Assembly (NCBI GenBank): GCA_025716815.1
Contig: JAIXMN010000012.1
Span: 806,001 to 870,000, forward strand
Source: Dichotomocladium elegans
Lineage: Eukaryota; Mucoromycota; Mucoromycetes; Mucorales; Lichtheimiaceae
Direction of reading: 5' to 3'
DNA: 64,000 nt
How positions within the stretch are numbered: the stretch's first letter is position 1; each line of letters opens with the position of its first letter. Below are positions 1 through 10,679 of this stretch, in pieces. The translations under genes and the position numbers were made by a program. The notes beneath the pieces are model-generated. The model had not been told where the DNA came from and made no database searches. It saw only the letters and a program-made list of their open reading frames with translations.

Positions 1-786
1 AGTCGAGTTCTTTCCTTTCAGTTGATCGCCCCTCTCCCATCCCCGCCTTGCTTCATCCGGAACAGGACTTGCGGTATGCGATATTCAAGCAATAGGATAA
101 ATTGCCATGGTAATACCTGCAGTAGATGTCTTTATTTCATGGGGTAGCGACAGTAGATATCTGACGGGGAAAAAAGCGAGCATTGCCTTATGGCGGACAT
201 TCCCAGTTTTATATGTCGTTCTGGGAAGCAGAATGGAGCAGGATATGGCCTAGACGGCCTGGACTGGTATAGCTAATTTTGCGTTCCTCAATCATTTTTT
301 TCTGTGTTACCTTTCTCCCCTTTCTATAAATACTAAATGGATTGCTGGGAAGGTAAACGTACGAAGTACTGCCAAATAATGAATTCGCTGGAGCAGTGAT
401 AGCAAGACAATGCTGTCTAAGCGACAGTGAGACCACGCACAACATTCGACGGATCGGGCAGTTAACCTGCCAAAAGTCAATACAGATCAGGTATGCACCA
501 TGTGTTTCGATCGATATGGCCGGAGCAACGGAACACCCATCCCACGAGAAAGAGTGCTTATTGGCATTCGTTATGGATGGCATAGGCCAGGAGGAGGGCC
601 ATTCAAATGGTTAGATTACACGAGCATAAGCGGTTAAATATTAAACTGTGCCGGTCGGGCTTCCTTGCCCTCTCTTTCTGTCTTTCCGCAAAACACTGCC
701 CTCCTTCGCCCGGACTCCCCCGTCCAGTCGACCCTATTCCCCCGCTCTGCCATTCCTTTAAGACCCTATCCCCGCCCGATCCTTAA
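1..786. other. Upstream region with no convincing gene
   Basis: Open frames exist on both strands between 200 and 615, but none has a recognisable domain or a clear splice pattern. An upstream exon of the following SH3 membrane-protein gene, for example one carrying a signal peptide, could lie here because that gene's visible first exon has no secretion signal. I see no RNA gene or repeat. Confidence 0.4.
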
Positions 787-1917
787 ATGCCAAAACGACG
801 CACTCTTAAGAAACACCAGCTCTACAGGCGTGCACCTTCTGAGACATCGGCAGCTGCGTCAGCGCCCGCCCCTTCCAGTCGTAAGAAAATTTATAATACA
901 CCGCTCTCCCCCTTTTTCTCAGTGCTGCTTCGTCTTACTCAAACGCATATGCTTCCCCCCACTCTCTCTCTTTATTTTTCATTTTTCGTCTTTCTCAGAA
1001 TCCAGCAGCAACCCGGGTTTTGAGAACGGCGCAAAACAAAGCTTAAGCAATGCCTTTCCGACAGCGACGCAATCCAGTGCCAGCAAACCCGCATCGAGTG
1101 CTGCCGCCTCAAACAGCAGTGCTCCATCGAGAACAGCTTCAAAGGCACCAACCCACTCGGCGGCAGCGTCGCAGACGTCCTCGCCGTCGGCTTCAATGCA
1201 TGATCGATCGTCACTGTCATCAATAAATCCATCGTCATCGACGGCACTCCCTTCATCATCCCTGTCACCCTCAGTAGACACAAGTTCAATCTCTGGCAGT
1301 GCGATTGGCGCCATTGTAGCGATTATTATCATAATTTTATGCGGCGTGGCAGCCTACTTTTTCGTCAAACGGCAGCAAAAACGGACAGGTTTGGCAAACA
1401 ACCGTCTCACGCGCTTATCCATGGGGCCAACCTACAATGCCACAGTTGGTCATGGTATTGGATCTACGTATGAAAGCAATGCGCCGCCAGCCATGACAGC
1501 TCCTTATCCTTTCAACAACAGCGATTATAATGCCAGCGTGGCAAAACAGCAAGAAAAGTCGCCTGTTTTGGGAACGGGTCTTGTCCCGACGACGATAGTA
1601 ACGCCACCTCTAACCGTGAATGTGGCGGCCTCCACTGCCGCCACTGATGGTGCTGCTGCTACTAGCACCATTTTCACCCCTATTGCGGAGGCTCCACCGC
1701 CGTCCTGGTTACAAGAGCAACCGATCGGGACGTATGCTGTCCATGCGGGATACACGCCCACACTGAGCGATGAGATCTCGCTTCGTCCGGGCGATCAGGT
1801 CCAGGTACTGGTCGAGTATGACGACGGTTGGTGCCTGGGCACCAATCTCTCTGCTGGACATCAAAAGGGCGTCTTTCCCAAGCATTGCATTACACCTCCA
1901 ACGACAGATCAGCAGCA

Positions 1918-1958
<41 letters not shown>

Positions 1959-2068
1959 CATCGTCTGAAGTGACTCCGGCCGTCAACTTTATGGCAAACA
2001 CCGCTGCTGCTCAGAAGCGAGCGAGCTCTCTTGTTAACGCAGGTTCGACATCTTCGTTTTACCAATAG
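787..2068 (+). CDS. Single-pass membrane protein with cytoplasmic SH3 domain
   Basis: I read two exons, 787..880 and 999..2068. The intron runs from GTAAGA to a pyrimidine-rich CAG and the phase (1) closes exactly, giving about 387 residues. A Ser/Thr/Ala-rich segment is followed by one transmembrane helix at about residues 130-155 (an Ile run, then Lys-Arg-Gln-Gln-Lys-Arg as the inside anchor). The cytoplasmic tail ends with an SH3 domain at about 275-330, including ALYPF-like, 'LRPGDQVQVL', 'DDGWCLG' and 'GVFPKHC' elements. A poly-Gln tract follows the SH3. This layout resembles fungal Fus1-type or other SH3 adaptors of the cell surface that bind proline-rich partners. The N-terminus is the weak point: no signal peptide is visible, and a further 5' exon is possible. 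Family is well supported, partner unknown. Confidence 0.8.
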
Positions 2069-2596
2069 TATTTATTGTGGCAGATCTTCTACTTGTACTA
2101 TGACTAGATGAGATGATATAAATATCTTGACCTGAGCTTACAGCGGTGAGTTGAAAGGAAATGGAGCGTTTTTCGGGTTGTGGCAAGAGAGGACGGAGTT
2201 GTTTTCTCGTGGTGTGTGCCCTTCTAGCCTTCCTCCCCCCTCCCCCGAAAATTTATTGACTTCATCCCGCTATTTCATTTTTGGCAACGGCCTATTAAGT
2301 GGGAAGAACGAACCAAAGCAAAGGAGGAGTAGGAGAGACGGAGGAGAGGGAGCATTAGAGCGAAAATAGAAGACAGAGATAACATACGAGTAAGGTAAAT
2401 GCGCTAGAAGTCCCCGAGGGAGTTTCAACGTGAATGCGTTATAAATTGTTCTTCGGCCTGCCCCTTCTTCTTCTCCACCAGACTCATTCTCTCTCTCTTC
2501 TTCTTCTTCTTCTTTTCTTTTATATACAACAATCCCAACCCCTTCCTTTCTTTTTTTCTAACGCAGGTCGTTCTTAACATATATACGCACCACAAA
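2069..2596. other. Intergenic region and CT-rich leader
   Basis: No gene is visible. A TATA-like TATAAATT lies near 2440, and a pyrimidine-rich CT/CTT tract (about 2488-2520) precedes the next start codon, as is common in fungal promoters and 5' leaders. Confidence 0.5.
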
Positions 2597-3057
2597 ATGG
2601 CACGTCAATTCCTTCCCCTCATTTTCTCTCTGTTCGCTTTTGCTGTTTACTTTGCGCAGGCCGCACCAACCGTACTCCATGAGGTCAAGCGCGGCAGCAG
2701 CTTTTCAGGTGATGGTACTTTTTACACTGTCGGTGTTGGTTCGTGTGGCAAGGACAATTCCGATAGTGAACTCGTCGCTGCCCTGAATGCTCCTCAGATG
2801 GGATCCAGTGGAAACCCAAACAATAACAGCAACTGTGGCCGGAAGGCCCGCGTGAAGGGCCCCAAGGGATCGGTCACCGTGACAATCGTAAGTCATTGTT
2901 TCCATCCGAATATCTTTTTCACTGATTCTGTTTGCTTTTCCAGGTTGATACCTGTCCTCCATGCAAGAAGGGCGATCTGGACCTGAGCCCGGCTGCTTTT
3001 GCCAAGATCGCTGACTTTGCCAAAGGAAGAGTTGCCATTAGTTGGCAATGGGTTTAA
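2597..3057 (+). CDS. Small secreted expansin-like (RlpA-type DPBB) protein
   Basis: Two exons, 2597..2887 and 2944..3057, joined across a GTAAGT...TTCCAG intron in phase 0, give 134 residues. Residues 1-22 form a clear signal peptide ('LIFSLFAFAVYFAQA'). The rest is one double-psi beta-barrel domain with the usual layout: 'GDGTFYTVGVGSCG', 'ALNAPQMG', 'NCGRKARVKGPKGSVTV', then the exon-2 'VDTCPPCKKGDLDLSPAAF' block and a terminal 'RVAISWQWV'. Such short single-domain proteins lack the expansin C-terminal carbohydrate-binding domain; they are secreted and linked to wall loosening or plant/insect interaction in fungi. A possible polyadenylation signal lies in the A-rich AATAAAAAAT stretch near 3231. 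Family call is firm; the substrate is not shown. Confidence 0.9.
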
Positions 3058-3365
3058 GAAGGATTCTCTATCCTTCTTTCAGTCCCTCTCTTTGGTTTGC
3101 GTGTACCATTACGATCACATCTTTTTTTCTCCACCTCATTGCCATTTGTATCCGTATGAATTTTTCTTATACACACACAAGTATATATATATATATACGT
3201 ATATAAAATATATATCCCCTCCCCTCTCAAAAATAAAAAATACATATAAGAAAGAATGAACGTGCGTGTTTATTACAAACATGCACGATCATCAATCAGG
3301 TACAATTCTCGTTTTGTATACAGAGTATTTATGTATATATATGTATAAACAGGTAAGACCCTAGT

Positions 3366-3635
3366 TTAATTTGCCACTTTGGGAATGGTACTCTTTACAT
3401 GGTCGATTTGGCCACGTACTACATTTGCAGCGTCAGATCCAAGCTTGATGCTGTGATAAACGTCCCCAAATAGATAATTGGACGAGCTTAACATGGGTGG
3501 AGGAGCAGCAGCAGCAGCAGCAGCTCCGGGCACAGGAACAACCGATAAAGGGTCCAGGGGCTGGGCTCGACTGAAACAGTCTGGGCGGCGGCTAATCAAT
3601 GCAACAATAGCCAGCAGGACAATATCGTATCGCAT
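3366..3635 (-). CDS. Putative small secreted protein
   Basis: A single-exon frame of 89-90 residues begins at the Met at 3635; an in-frame upstream Met at 3710 would add 25 residues ahead of the hydrophobic stretch, so I prefer the inner start. Residues 1-14 are a hydrophobic N-terminus ('MRYDIVLLAIVALIS') that could be a signal peptide, followed by a low-complexity Ala-Pro segment and a polar tail. No domain is recognised. It lies convergent to the expansin-like gene. It could be a real small secreted protein or a chance open frame. Confidence 0.4.
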   Translation of the reverse strand: MRYDIVLLAIVALISRRPDCFSRAQPLDPLSVVPVPGAAAAAAAPPPMLSSSNYLFGDVYHSIKLGSDAANVVRGQIDHVKSTIPKVAN

Positions 3636-4884
3636 GTCTATTATTCTAGAGTGAAATATGGTAGACGAAACGAAGGAACAATGGACAGAGAAACGTATGT
3701 GTGTCCGCATCTTTTATCTGGCGCCGTTCGTTTCTCCTTTATATCTTCGTCGCTGCGTCTTGAATCAAAACCAATCGTGAAGACCATGGATTCAAAAAAT
3801 CAGCACTGCCTTTCTCCACACCCCTCCCTAACCCATTTTTCATATCCGACCGCACATATTCTTCCCCGCCCCCCTTTCCTGTCTCCCCACACCCCTCTCT
3901 TATTTCTTTCTTATTCTCCCTATATCGGCTTTACTACTTTAAATGATGATACTTGCTGATAAAAAGGAGTAAAATGACACTCAGAATTGCTGAGAAGTGT
4001 TTTTTTGGGGGGGAGAGGTGCGGACAAAACATGACGAGGAAGGATATCTACACTGTGTGCGGGACGAGACATACCATCGGACTGGAAATACACCAATGAG
4101 AGACAGACATTCCATTAACTTTATGTCCGGGCCTATGTATGCAGATAAATTGGGGATTACACACAGGCAGACTGTGAAGCATTGGCGAGCATGAGTTTGT
4201 CTGGTATGTTGTCATGTATCTGTTGTCCTTTGTTTGTTTGTCCGGAGATCAACCATGACAGTTGGTTCGATACCGATTCATTATGGCTAGCGAATATCAA
4301 GGCAACTGGCTCTCTCACCCATCTCAGCGCGTGCGTGTTTGGAGAATAATAAATAAGGAGTCGAGGGCCCTGATATGGTGTATGTTGATTTGGGCCCGGT
4401 CGCCGCTTCCAACCCGTCATCATTTATGGTGCCATCTTTCGAAAAGGTGATAGCCGATTACACAAATGCTGTCCAAATAGTACTAGGCTATTGCTTGTGC
4501 GATCAATTTTACATGTCAGACACCTCACTTCTAATGGATCAATACATTGATCGAAATTTATCGAAGAATGCAATCATTACAAGCAAAAGCTTTTGCATAC
4601 TCGTTCTGTTGATCCAATGAAACAAGGAGGCACAAGCTGTTGCGGGAAAGAAAGGGGCGGTGGAGGATTTCTTTAGGGATATGAACCATGAAAAGACATT
4701 TACAATCCAAAACGACTCCTCGACTCAACTTGGCTATGCCCACAATAGCCATCATCAATTTAATAATAGGTTTCACAGGACTAAAAGGCTCCCAACTTCC
4801 CGTTCCTCCCAGGAAACCCCATCATCATCATCATCAGGTGTTGAGCTGATGCGTTTTCTCCCGATCATCGTGAGCATACACCAT
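3636..4884. other. Non-coding stretch
   Basis: Several short open frames on both strands show no domain, no intron pattern and no similarity that I recognise. The stretch is pyrimidine-rich at about 3810-3930. Its right end joins the first mariner-type fragment. Confidence 0.4.
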
Positions 4885-5225
4885 TTCCCAAAATCAAAGT
4901 CGCACGTCACTCAATTCTGAAGCCGTCAGACGGCAACAATAAAAGTTGCTTCTGCCAAATATTCTCTGCGTAAGATAACAAATCTAATAGTGCGTACACG
5001 GAAAAAAGATGTCATCTCTTTAAAAGTACCCAGCTTTTCGGGATTTTACTACGACGGGCAGGGCCATGTCATTGACGAGCATAGCTGTCCTCAATTTATC
5101 AACTATGTCGCCGATGAGGAAATGTACTCTCCTCAACCGTCTGTTTCTCACACAGTATACTTACCTAGTATATCCTGCATGAGCAAATCTGCGCTTGTTG
5201 CTGCGCATGTGCCGAATTGAAAGAA
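4885..5225 (+). mobile_element. Mariner/IS630-type transposon, 5' fragment
   Basis: The left end (about 4885-4930) matches the 5' terminal sequence of the better preserved copy at 48.86 kb: 'CCCAAAATCAAAGTCGCAC', then '...TTCTGAAG'. Downstream, the decayed N-terminal reading frame is recognisable ('YYDGQGHVIDEHSC', 'ADEEMYSPQPSVSHT', 'SISC') and corresponds to 'DGQGHVIDERG' and 'DKEMYYLQSVCSRTEYL' in that copy. The match fades after about 5225 and the catalytic region is absent, so this is an inactive 5' relic. Confidence 0.75.
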
Positions 5226-6427
5226 TAAAGTCGGTATTCGATTTACCGTTGAGCTCTGTCAGACCCAAATGCCACTGACTACCGGTATGCGCTGAGGTAA
5301 CCCGATTGGATGATCGTGATCCTCTTCGTCGAGGTACATTATCCTATTCTCTAACTATTCAAATAATAGCTGTTCTGTCTATCGAACCAGCAATCTTTGC
5401 ATGTAGTAGGGTTCTGGAAGCCTACAGTAGAGTAAAAAATCGGTTTTGGTGATGGCTAAGATACCGATTTTGCATTGTGCCCGATGGGCATGCTTCAGCG
5501 CGGTGGAATCTCAACTCTTTGTTTCATAAGTCTAATAGCATTCATCAACTTTAGCGACGCACATCTTGTCATTCTGATACCACCATGGGCTTGTCAGGCT
5601 CTCCTTCATAAATCCTCGCGTCTCTATCCGCTCTCTCGCATCTTCGCGAGCTTTGGAGCAGACAAAGATGATATTTATTTAATGCGATTTTTGAACGCTG
5701 GCTGCTCGTAGCTCCTCCGCTCTCGCGCGATACTGAAAGAAAGAAAGATAAACGACTCCAAGCGTATATGGGTAAAAAAGGGACTGGCAGGGAACGGACG
5801 AAAGAGGCGGAAAGTTAGGTATATCAAGCAATAAATAGAAAAGGTATCTAATAGCTGATGAGGAGGATGGAGAGAAAGTTTTGACTGAGGCGACAGGGGG
5901 GACAGCGAGAGCAGTGATGTAAATTGTTATAGCCATTTGGCGAGATCTTTTCCTAGGGTGGTCGTATTGTAGATGGACAGGCGATGGTACGATGGTATTC
6001 AGGGCGTCGGATGCTTTCCAATTCATCGAGAATGTCGTACATTATAGACTCGGTGTATGTCGAATATGGTTGGCGGGCAAGGTCTGTAGGGCATGGTATT
6101 GCTAGCATGTTTACTTTATTTTCAAAAATAAATGTCGTAAACAAGATAAAATAATATCGTGCAAAATACAAAAAAATGTCGCGCATCCACGGATTAAAAC
6201 CTGTTAGTCAACAGAAAACACTGCTCCTCCATACGCTTTAACTTGCACTCAAGGGCACCGAAGGACCCAGGAGTTATCCAGGGTAGTCCCGGCGATAACC
6301 GGGACAGAGAGACAGGAGGAGAGAGCCAGCACACCAGAAGAGACAGGCGGCGGCGGAGGGATGGAACGGAATGGGGCCTGCGGTGGCAGCGAAAAAGAGC
6401 GAAAGGAGCGGAAGGGTGTTCAGGAAC
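5226..6427. other. Non-coding stretch
   Basis: No recognisable gene. A GA-rich, purine-biased segment lies at about 6290-6420. The remaining open frames are short and unremarkable. Confidence 0.35.
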
Positions 6428-6478
6428 TCCTCTCTTCCATGGCTCATCAAGCACGGGTACGATTGGTTAATCTATAAA
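6428..6478 (+). repeat. Dispersed repeat, copy 1 (coding-like)
   Basis: This 50-bp segment is about 88% identical to 38709..38759. In one frame both copies read as the same peptide pattern, 'LPWLIK-[HY]-G-[YC]-[DN]-WLIYKG', and most differences are silent or conservative. That suggests descent from a coding element. Flanking sequence is not shared at an obvious level. Confidence 0.6.
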
Positions 6479-6629
6479 GGACAGTGGATGTTAGTTGCAA
6501 TAATATAATTTGGTATTATAGCGATCATACCGGATAAGACCATGGAAGAGAGGGTCGGGATGAAGTTGATGGAGAAAGGAGATTTCTCAGTTGTGCATTA
6601 TTTATAGGAATCAAGGAGGAGCAGAGGAA

Positions 6630-6822
6630 ATTTCTTTGTGATATACGATGCTGCAGTAAATACAGCGGCGGGTCACAATTTTCATTGACTCGCTGATCCT
6701 TTAATCGGTACAGAAGCTTGGAAACGTCCCGTTATTGCATTCCAAGAGTACTTGCATAATTTCTTTGTGATGAACGATACTGCAGTAAACACAGCGGCGG
6801 GTCACATGCTCTTTTCATTGAC
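6630..6822 (+). repeat. Direct repeat pair of about 60 bp
   Basis: Positions 6630..6689 and 6760..6822 share about 85% identity: 'TTTCTTTGTGAT..ACGAT', then 'CTGCAGTAAA.ACAGCGGCGG', then 'TTTTCATTGAC'. The copies are about 130 bp apart. The second copy is open in one frame ('FFVMNDTAVNTAAGH') while the first diverges, consistent with a short tandem duplication inside old mobile DNA. Confidence 0.7.
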
Positions 6823-6834
6823 GATTTCCATCAT

Positions 6835-7107
6835 TTATTGATACTGTTTATTTTGTGTTTTTAGCCCTAGGCGGTTCGCATAGCGTATCTCAGCAATCAA
6901 CATGCCGTCCGTGATGCTGTTAGAAACGAAATTGTATTGGGCGTATTCAGAGGTCGGCTTGATAAGAATTGGATGTGCATTTATGTTATAGTGGCCGCCT
7001 GTTATAGTGATACCCTCGGTTCCAGAAATCGCATCACTAAATGAATTGGAATAAGCCTTACCTGATAATTTTGTTCTGTAAAGTGTATCGCTACAATGAA
7101 TTATCAT
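6835..7107 (-). CDS. Possible gene fragment, unknown
   Basis: An open frame of 90 codons reads plausibly as protein in its middle ('AYSNSFSDAISGTEGITITGGHYNINAHP', beta-rich and polar), but I recognise no family. A start codon lies at 7107 with no clear promoter. It sits between repeats and a broken Fanzor-like gene, so it may be a remnant of mobile DNA. Confidence 0.2.
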   Translation of the reverse strand: MIIHCSDTLYRTKLSGKAYSNSFSDAISGTEGITITGGHYNINAHPILIKPTSEYAQYNFVSNSITDGMLIAEIRYANRLGLKTQNKQYQ

Positions 7108-7308
7108 TATAATGAGGGGTGGCCACTGTACATAATTGATTTCCCGTTAACCCTACCATCTGAGTGCTTGTATGAGACCAGTCAAATAAGAAATAATAGA
7201 TAATATATACTTTCACGTAGAAAACCGCTTGTTTACTCTCACTCTTTCTTTTTCTTTGATATACTCGTTTCATCGACAACCTACCATACTAAAACAATCA
7301 TTCCAAGT

Positions 7309-8400
7309 ATGAACGTTCATCGACGCGAAACCCGCGATCGTACCATGGTTGTGAAAGCATCCATTGACAGCATAGGCTGGAGACAAGAGTACCGCGAAAA
7401 GTTGAACCATTTGGTCGACCTTGTGAATATAACGACAATGCATGCATGCATACGCACTATCAAAATACATTTTTCTCCACGAGTTCCAAGCCAATGAAAA
7501 TTTTGACATCAGGGCTCTTATCAACGAAAGATTCTTTGCTGAAGTCTGGCTCGTATTGATCGATTACAAACGACGCGGCTGTGGCGAGGAAACGATTCGA
7601 TATCGGAATCTGATTGATGAATACTCGACTTCATACCTTATATACAAATTATGAACGACCATCCTTTCCATACTCCCAGCATTGTGCAAACTACGAAGGC
7701 GCCAAGATGGTTGTTGCTTACACCAATAACGATTCGGCCAACATTTTCGGCGGGCTATCAATGCCTTGCTGAATATTCGACAGCGGAATGAGGAGCTTGA
7801 AGAGCAGCTGATTGGCCAAGGTCTGGACGCGACACAAATCAGTCAACGCATCCCAGAGATAATCATTACACCCGCAACAACATTTAAGCATATTGTAGCT
7901 CGTCGAAACGTATCCAGAGACGACATCCCCGACGACCCAGCTTATCCTCAGAAAGCTTTCGACGCCATCCGGCCAATTTTCAATGTCTACACCAGTACCC
8001 ACGCCTTTGACAGCGATAGCATCTACTACGATGCAAAAGTTCATCCAATCCAACATATGGCAGCCTTTTACCAGCTCGCTCTTCTTTTCGAGCGACTTCA
8101 GTTGCCTGCATTTGCCTGTTTCCCTCTTCGTTGGCCATGGTCTCCGTCATGTATAATAATTGAAGCAAAAATCATATGGCAAAACATTCTGGGTCGCTCA
8201 TGGGCCAAATAAGTTCCTTATCCTGGCGGATGGGATGAGGTCATCGATGTCATTCCGAAGCTCTCAAGCCTGCAGAAAATGGAGTACTTCGATTTCGTGC
8301 TACAATTGAAACGGACGGCGTAGGAGTCTCCATTATCAAGACGAGAAGGGCCAGAGACGCACCTCCAAGAACCGGAGCAGCTCCGAAGGTGGAGGAGCAG
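7309..8400 (+). pseudogene. Fanzor/TnpB-like nuclease, N-terminal half, broken
   Basis: Joining three frames gives a continuous protein-like text: 'NHLVDLVNITTMHAYALSKYIFLHEFQ', 'RALINERFFAEVWLVLIDYKRR', 'NEELEEQLIGQGLDATQISQRI', 'ATTFKHIVARRNVSRDDIPDDPAY', 'DSDSIYYDAKVHPIQHMAAFYQLALLFERLQLPAF', 'PYPGGWDEVID' and 'TIETDGVGVSIIKTRR'. I recognise this as the N-terminal half of a large family of Mucorales proteins whose C-terminal half carries a RuvC-like core with a 'DPGRRD' motif and a CPxC zinc ribbon, that is, TnpB/Fanzor relatives (RNA-guided nucleases). Frames break near 7440 (an extra TGCA unit), near 7747, at a stop near 8211 and near 8290. The RuvC half is missing; the text stops where the mariner-type copy begins. 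The family assignment is from memory of the family and needs a search. Confidence 0.6.
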
Positions 8401-9826
8401 TCAGATCACAGTTGTTCCCATTACAGCAGTTAACTAAGCACATATGAGAATGAGAAACGAAACCTTCGAAATCGCTCAGCTTTAAGCTGTTGGATGCTTC
8501 GATGATCTGTGTTATCAACGTCTCGCTTTCCAAGAGCCTATTGCATTTAACTTTGCCTTTGACCACTGACCAAAACTGCTCAATAGAATTGAGTTCAGGC
8601 GAGTATGGTGGAGGATAAGCATATCGATATCCCCGAGACTCGATGTATTCGGAGATATCCTGAGCTGTATGGATAGTGCATTATCCATTACCAAATAATG
8701 GCCCTTCATATGTTCATACTTAGCATCTCGTCCATCGTTGCCTTAAAGAAGCTGAGATGATGTACAGTTGCAGTTCCTCTGCTCGCAACTTCAGATTGAC
8801 CGGCGCTCTTCTTTTCTTGATTGGTGGTTGCGGAAATCTCAAACTACATTGAATGATGCCTGATGCCAAGATTGCGCCCACGATTGTGGTTGTCTTTGGT
8901 ACTGTAACCATTGCAGGGGTCCCTTTCTTGGACCACGCCATGCAGCATTTCATGTTAATATGGAATCCAGACCCTAAAGAAAAAACGCAGCTTTTGAAGT
9001 CCATGTCGGTCCTATCCCATCTGCATACTCAGTCAAGGCGCTCTTGGATCTTCGCAGCATTATTCCTGTCTATAGGCTGAAACCGAACCATTTTTAATGA
9101 CAAGTTGCATACGTTTTCATAAATCGATGGAGCGTCATTTTAGATGCTTTGAGACCCTCAAGTCGTTGGAGCAGCTACTCTAGGACTATGGATGGGTCTT
9201 CATCAACGCATTCTAAAAGAATGCCTTATGCTCTTCATTGAGAATACGCGAACGGTCCCCCCGTGTTAGGTTTCTTAAAGATGCTGTCAGGATCTTTCTT
9301 GTACTGTAATGCCCATCGCTGGGCTGAACGAATATGAAGACCTAGCAGCTGACGCACTCAAGATCTTCTCAAACATCCTTTTGAAAAATCTGACCTTGTC
9401 TTGGTCAGTTTATGCTGTGTAACTGCGCTTGATCCCAGCTTCTTTCATCAGAATGTCTGTATCCTTTCGCTGGGGAATGTGTGTGGGAGTAAGCTCAGGG
9501 TTATCTTTGCATAATATGCTACGCAGATATTCAGTGTGAGAACAAACGGATTGAAGTGAGTACATTTCCTCATCAATGACATAGTCCATAGGTTCAAGAC
9601 AGCCACGCTCATCAACGACATGACCTTGGCCATCTTGGTAGAAAATTAGGTTGCCCATTTCAGAATGTTAAAGTGTATAAAAGAGAAAGCTTCTTTTTTG
9701 TGCGACATGTATGTGTGTGACATTCGATTTGTCATCACGCGTAAAGATTTCTGGGTAAAATGCGATTTGTATTTTTGCGATCCTACGACTTCAGAACTGG
9801 CAGAGTGCGACTTTGATTTTGAAAAA
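8401..9826 (-). mobile_element. Mariner/IS630-type transposon, decayed copy
   Basis: On the minus strand the 5' end at about 9826 matches the terminal sequence of the other copies. The N-terminal text 'YQDGQGHVVDERGC..PMDYVIDEEMYSLQSVCSHTEYL' follows. After many stops and frameshifts come 'KGHYLVMDNA', 'YPPPYSPELNSIEQFWS' and 'SNSLKLSDFEGFVSH'. These are the DDE-superfamily blocks of Tc1/mariner-IS630 transposases, with Asp in the 'VMDN' block and Glu in the 'SIEQFW' block. The 3' terminal repeat expected from the 49-kb copy is missing; similarity ends near 8400 at the Fanzor-like fragment. Inactive. Confidence 0.8.
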
Positions 9827-10679
9827 GAGTGTATAACAAAGAGGACTGGGTCCGGCTCTCGGGTGTAAACACTGAGTCGGCTATGGAGGTTGAGACGTAC
9901 GATAAGGTGTGTCCCTGTGGTACCGCAGGATTTGGCTGATCGGGGGAAAACCTGAGGACCAACAGTACCTCTGTTCCTGTTTGCTCTCCAAACAGTTGGC
10001 AGCTTTAATTTTTACATTGCGTGATGCAGCAGCGTCACGATAATATAACGAAATGATATACTTTATATTATTATTCTCATATGTGGTTGAAGCCGAAATT
10101 GGTCATTGTGAGGGTGAGCAGATAATACAACAACTAACGATATCTTTTAGATCTCTATCTTAGCAAGATAGAAAGGGTTCGAGCTGCTGGATGCTTCTCG
10201 GCAACTATGGGCAGATACTGTACACAATATTTTCTTCATTTGCACAAATACGCAAGGTGTAATCCTTGTTTATAGACAATGGATTGATGACAGTGATAAG
10301 ATGATGGTCTATTGGTCATGGACAACCATTGAACGATAGGCATGAATTAAGATCAGCTAACGCAAAGTAGAAAACATCTTCGCAAAATGGAAATTTGTGT
10401 AACGCAAAGTTGAAGAATATCCAATATCTTGAGTTACTACGAAGAGATCTTGGGCAGCGTCATCCCAAGCTGACAGTCAGCCCTTAAGTTCGAGGATCCC
10501 TTTCTAAAACGACTATTGCCAGCTCGTTTTACTGCCATCTCGAATAGAATGCATGGCAGATTTGGTTTAGAAAGGGCTCTATTTTTCCTTTCATTTTTTA
10601 CTCTCCCCCCCTTTCCCCAACGCCTGTTTATTCCTTGTATCTCAAGCGTCTCCTATTTTTCTCCACTTGCATCGAAAAT
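9827..10679. other. Non-coding stretch
   Basis: No gene recognised. It holds the upstream region of the coiled-coil gene, with a pyrimidine-rich tract at about 10575-10620. Confidence 0.4.

Noticed and set aside
209..583. Cys-containing 124-codon frame on the minus strand.
   Set aside because: No domain, no promoter, and composition like its opposite-strand frame; probably chance.
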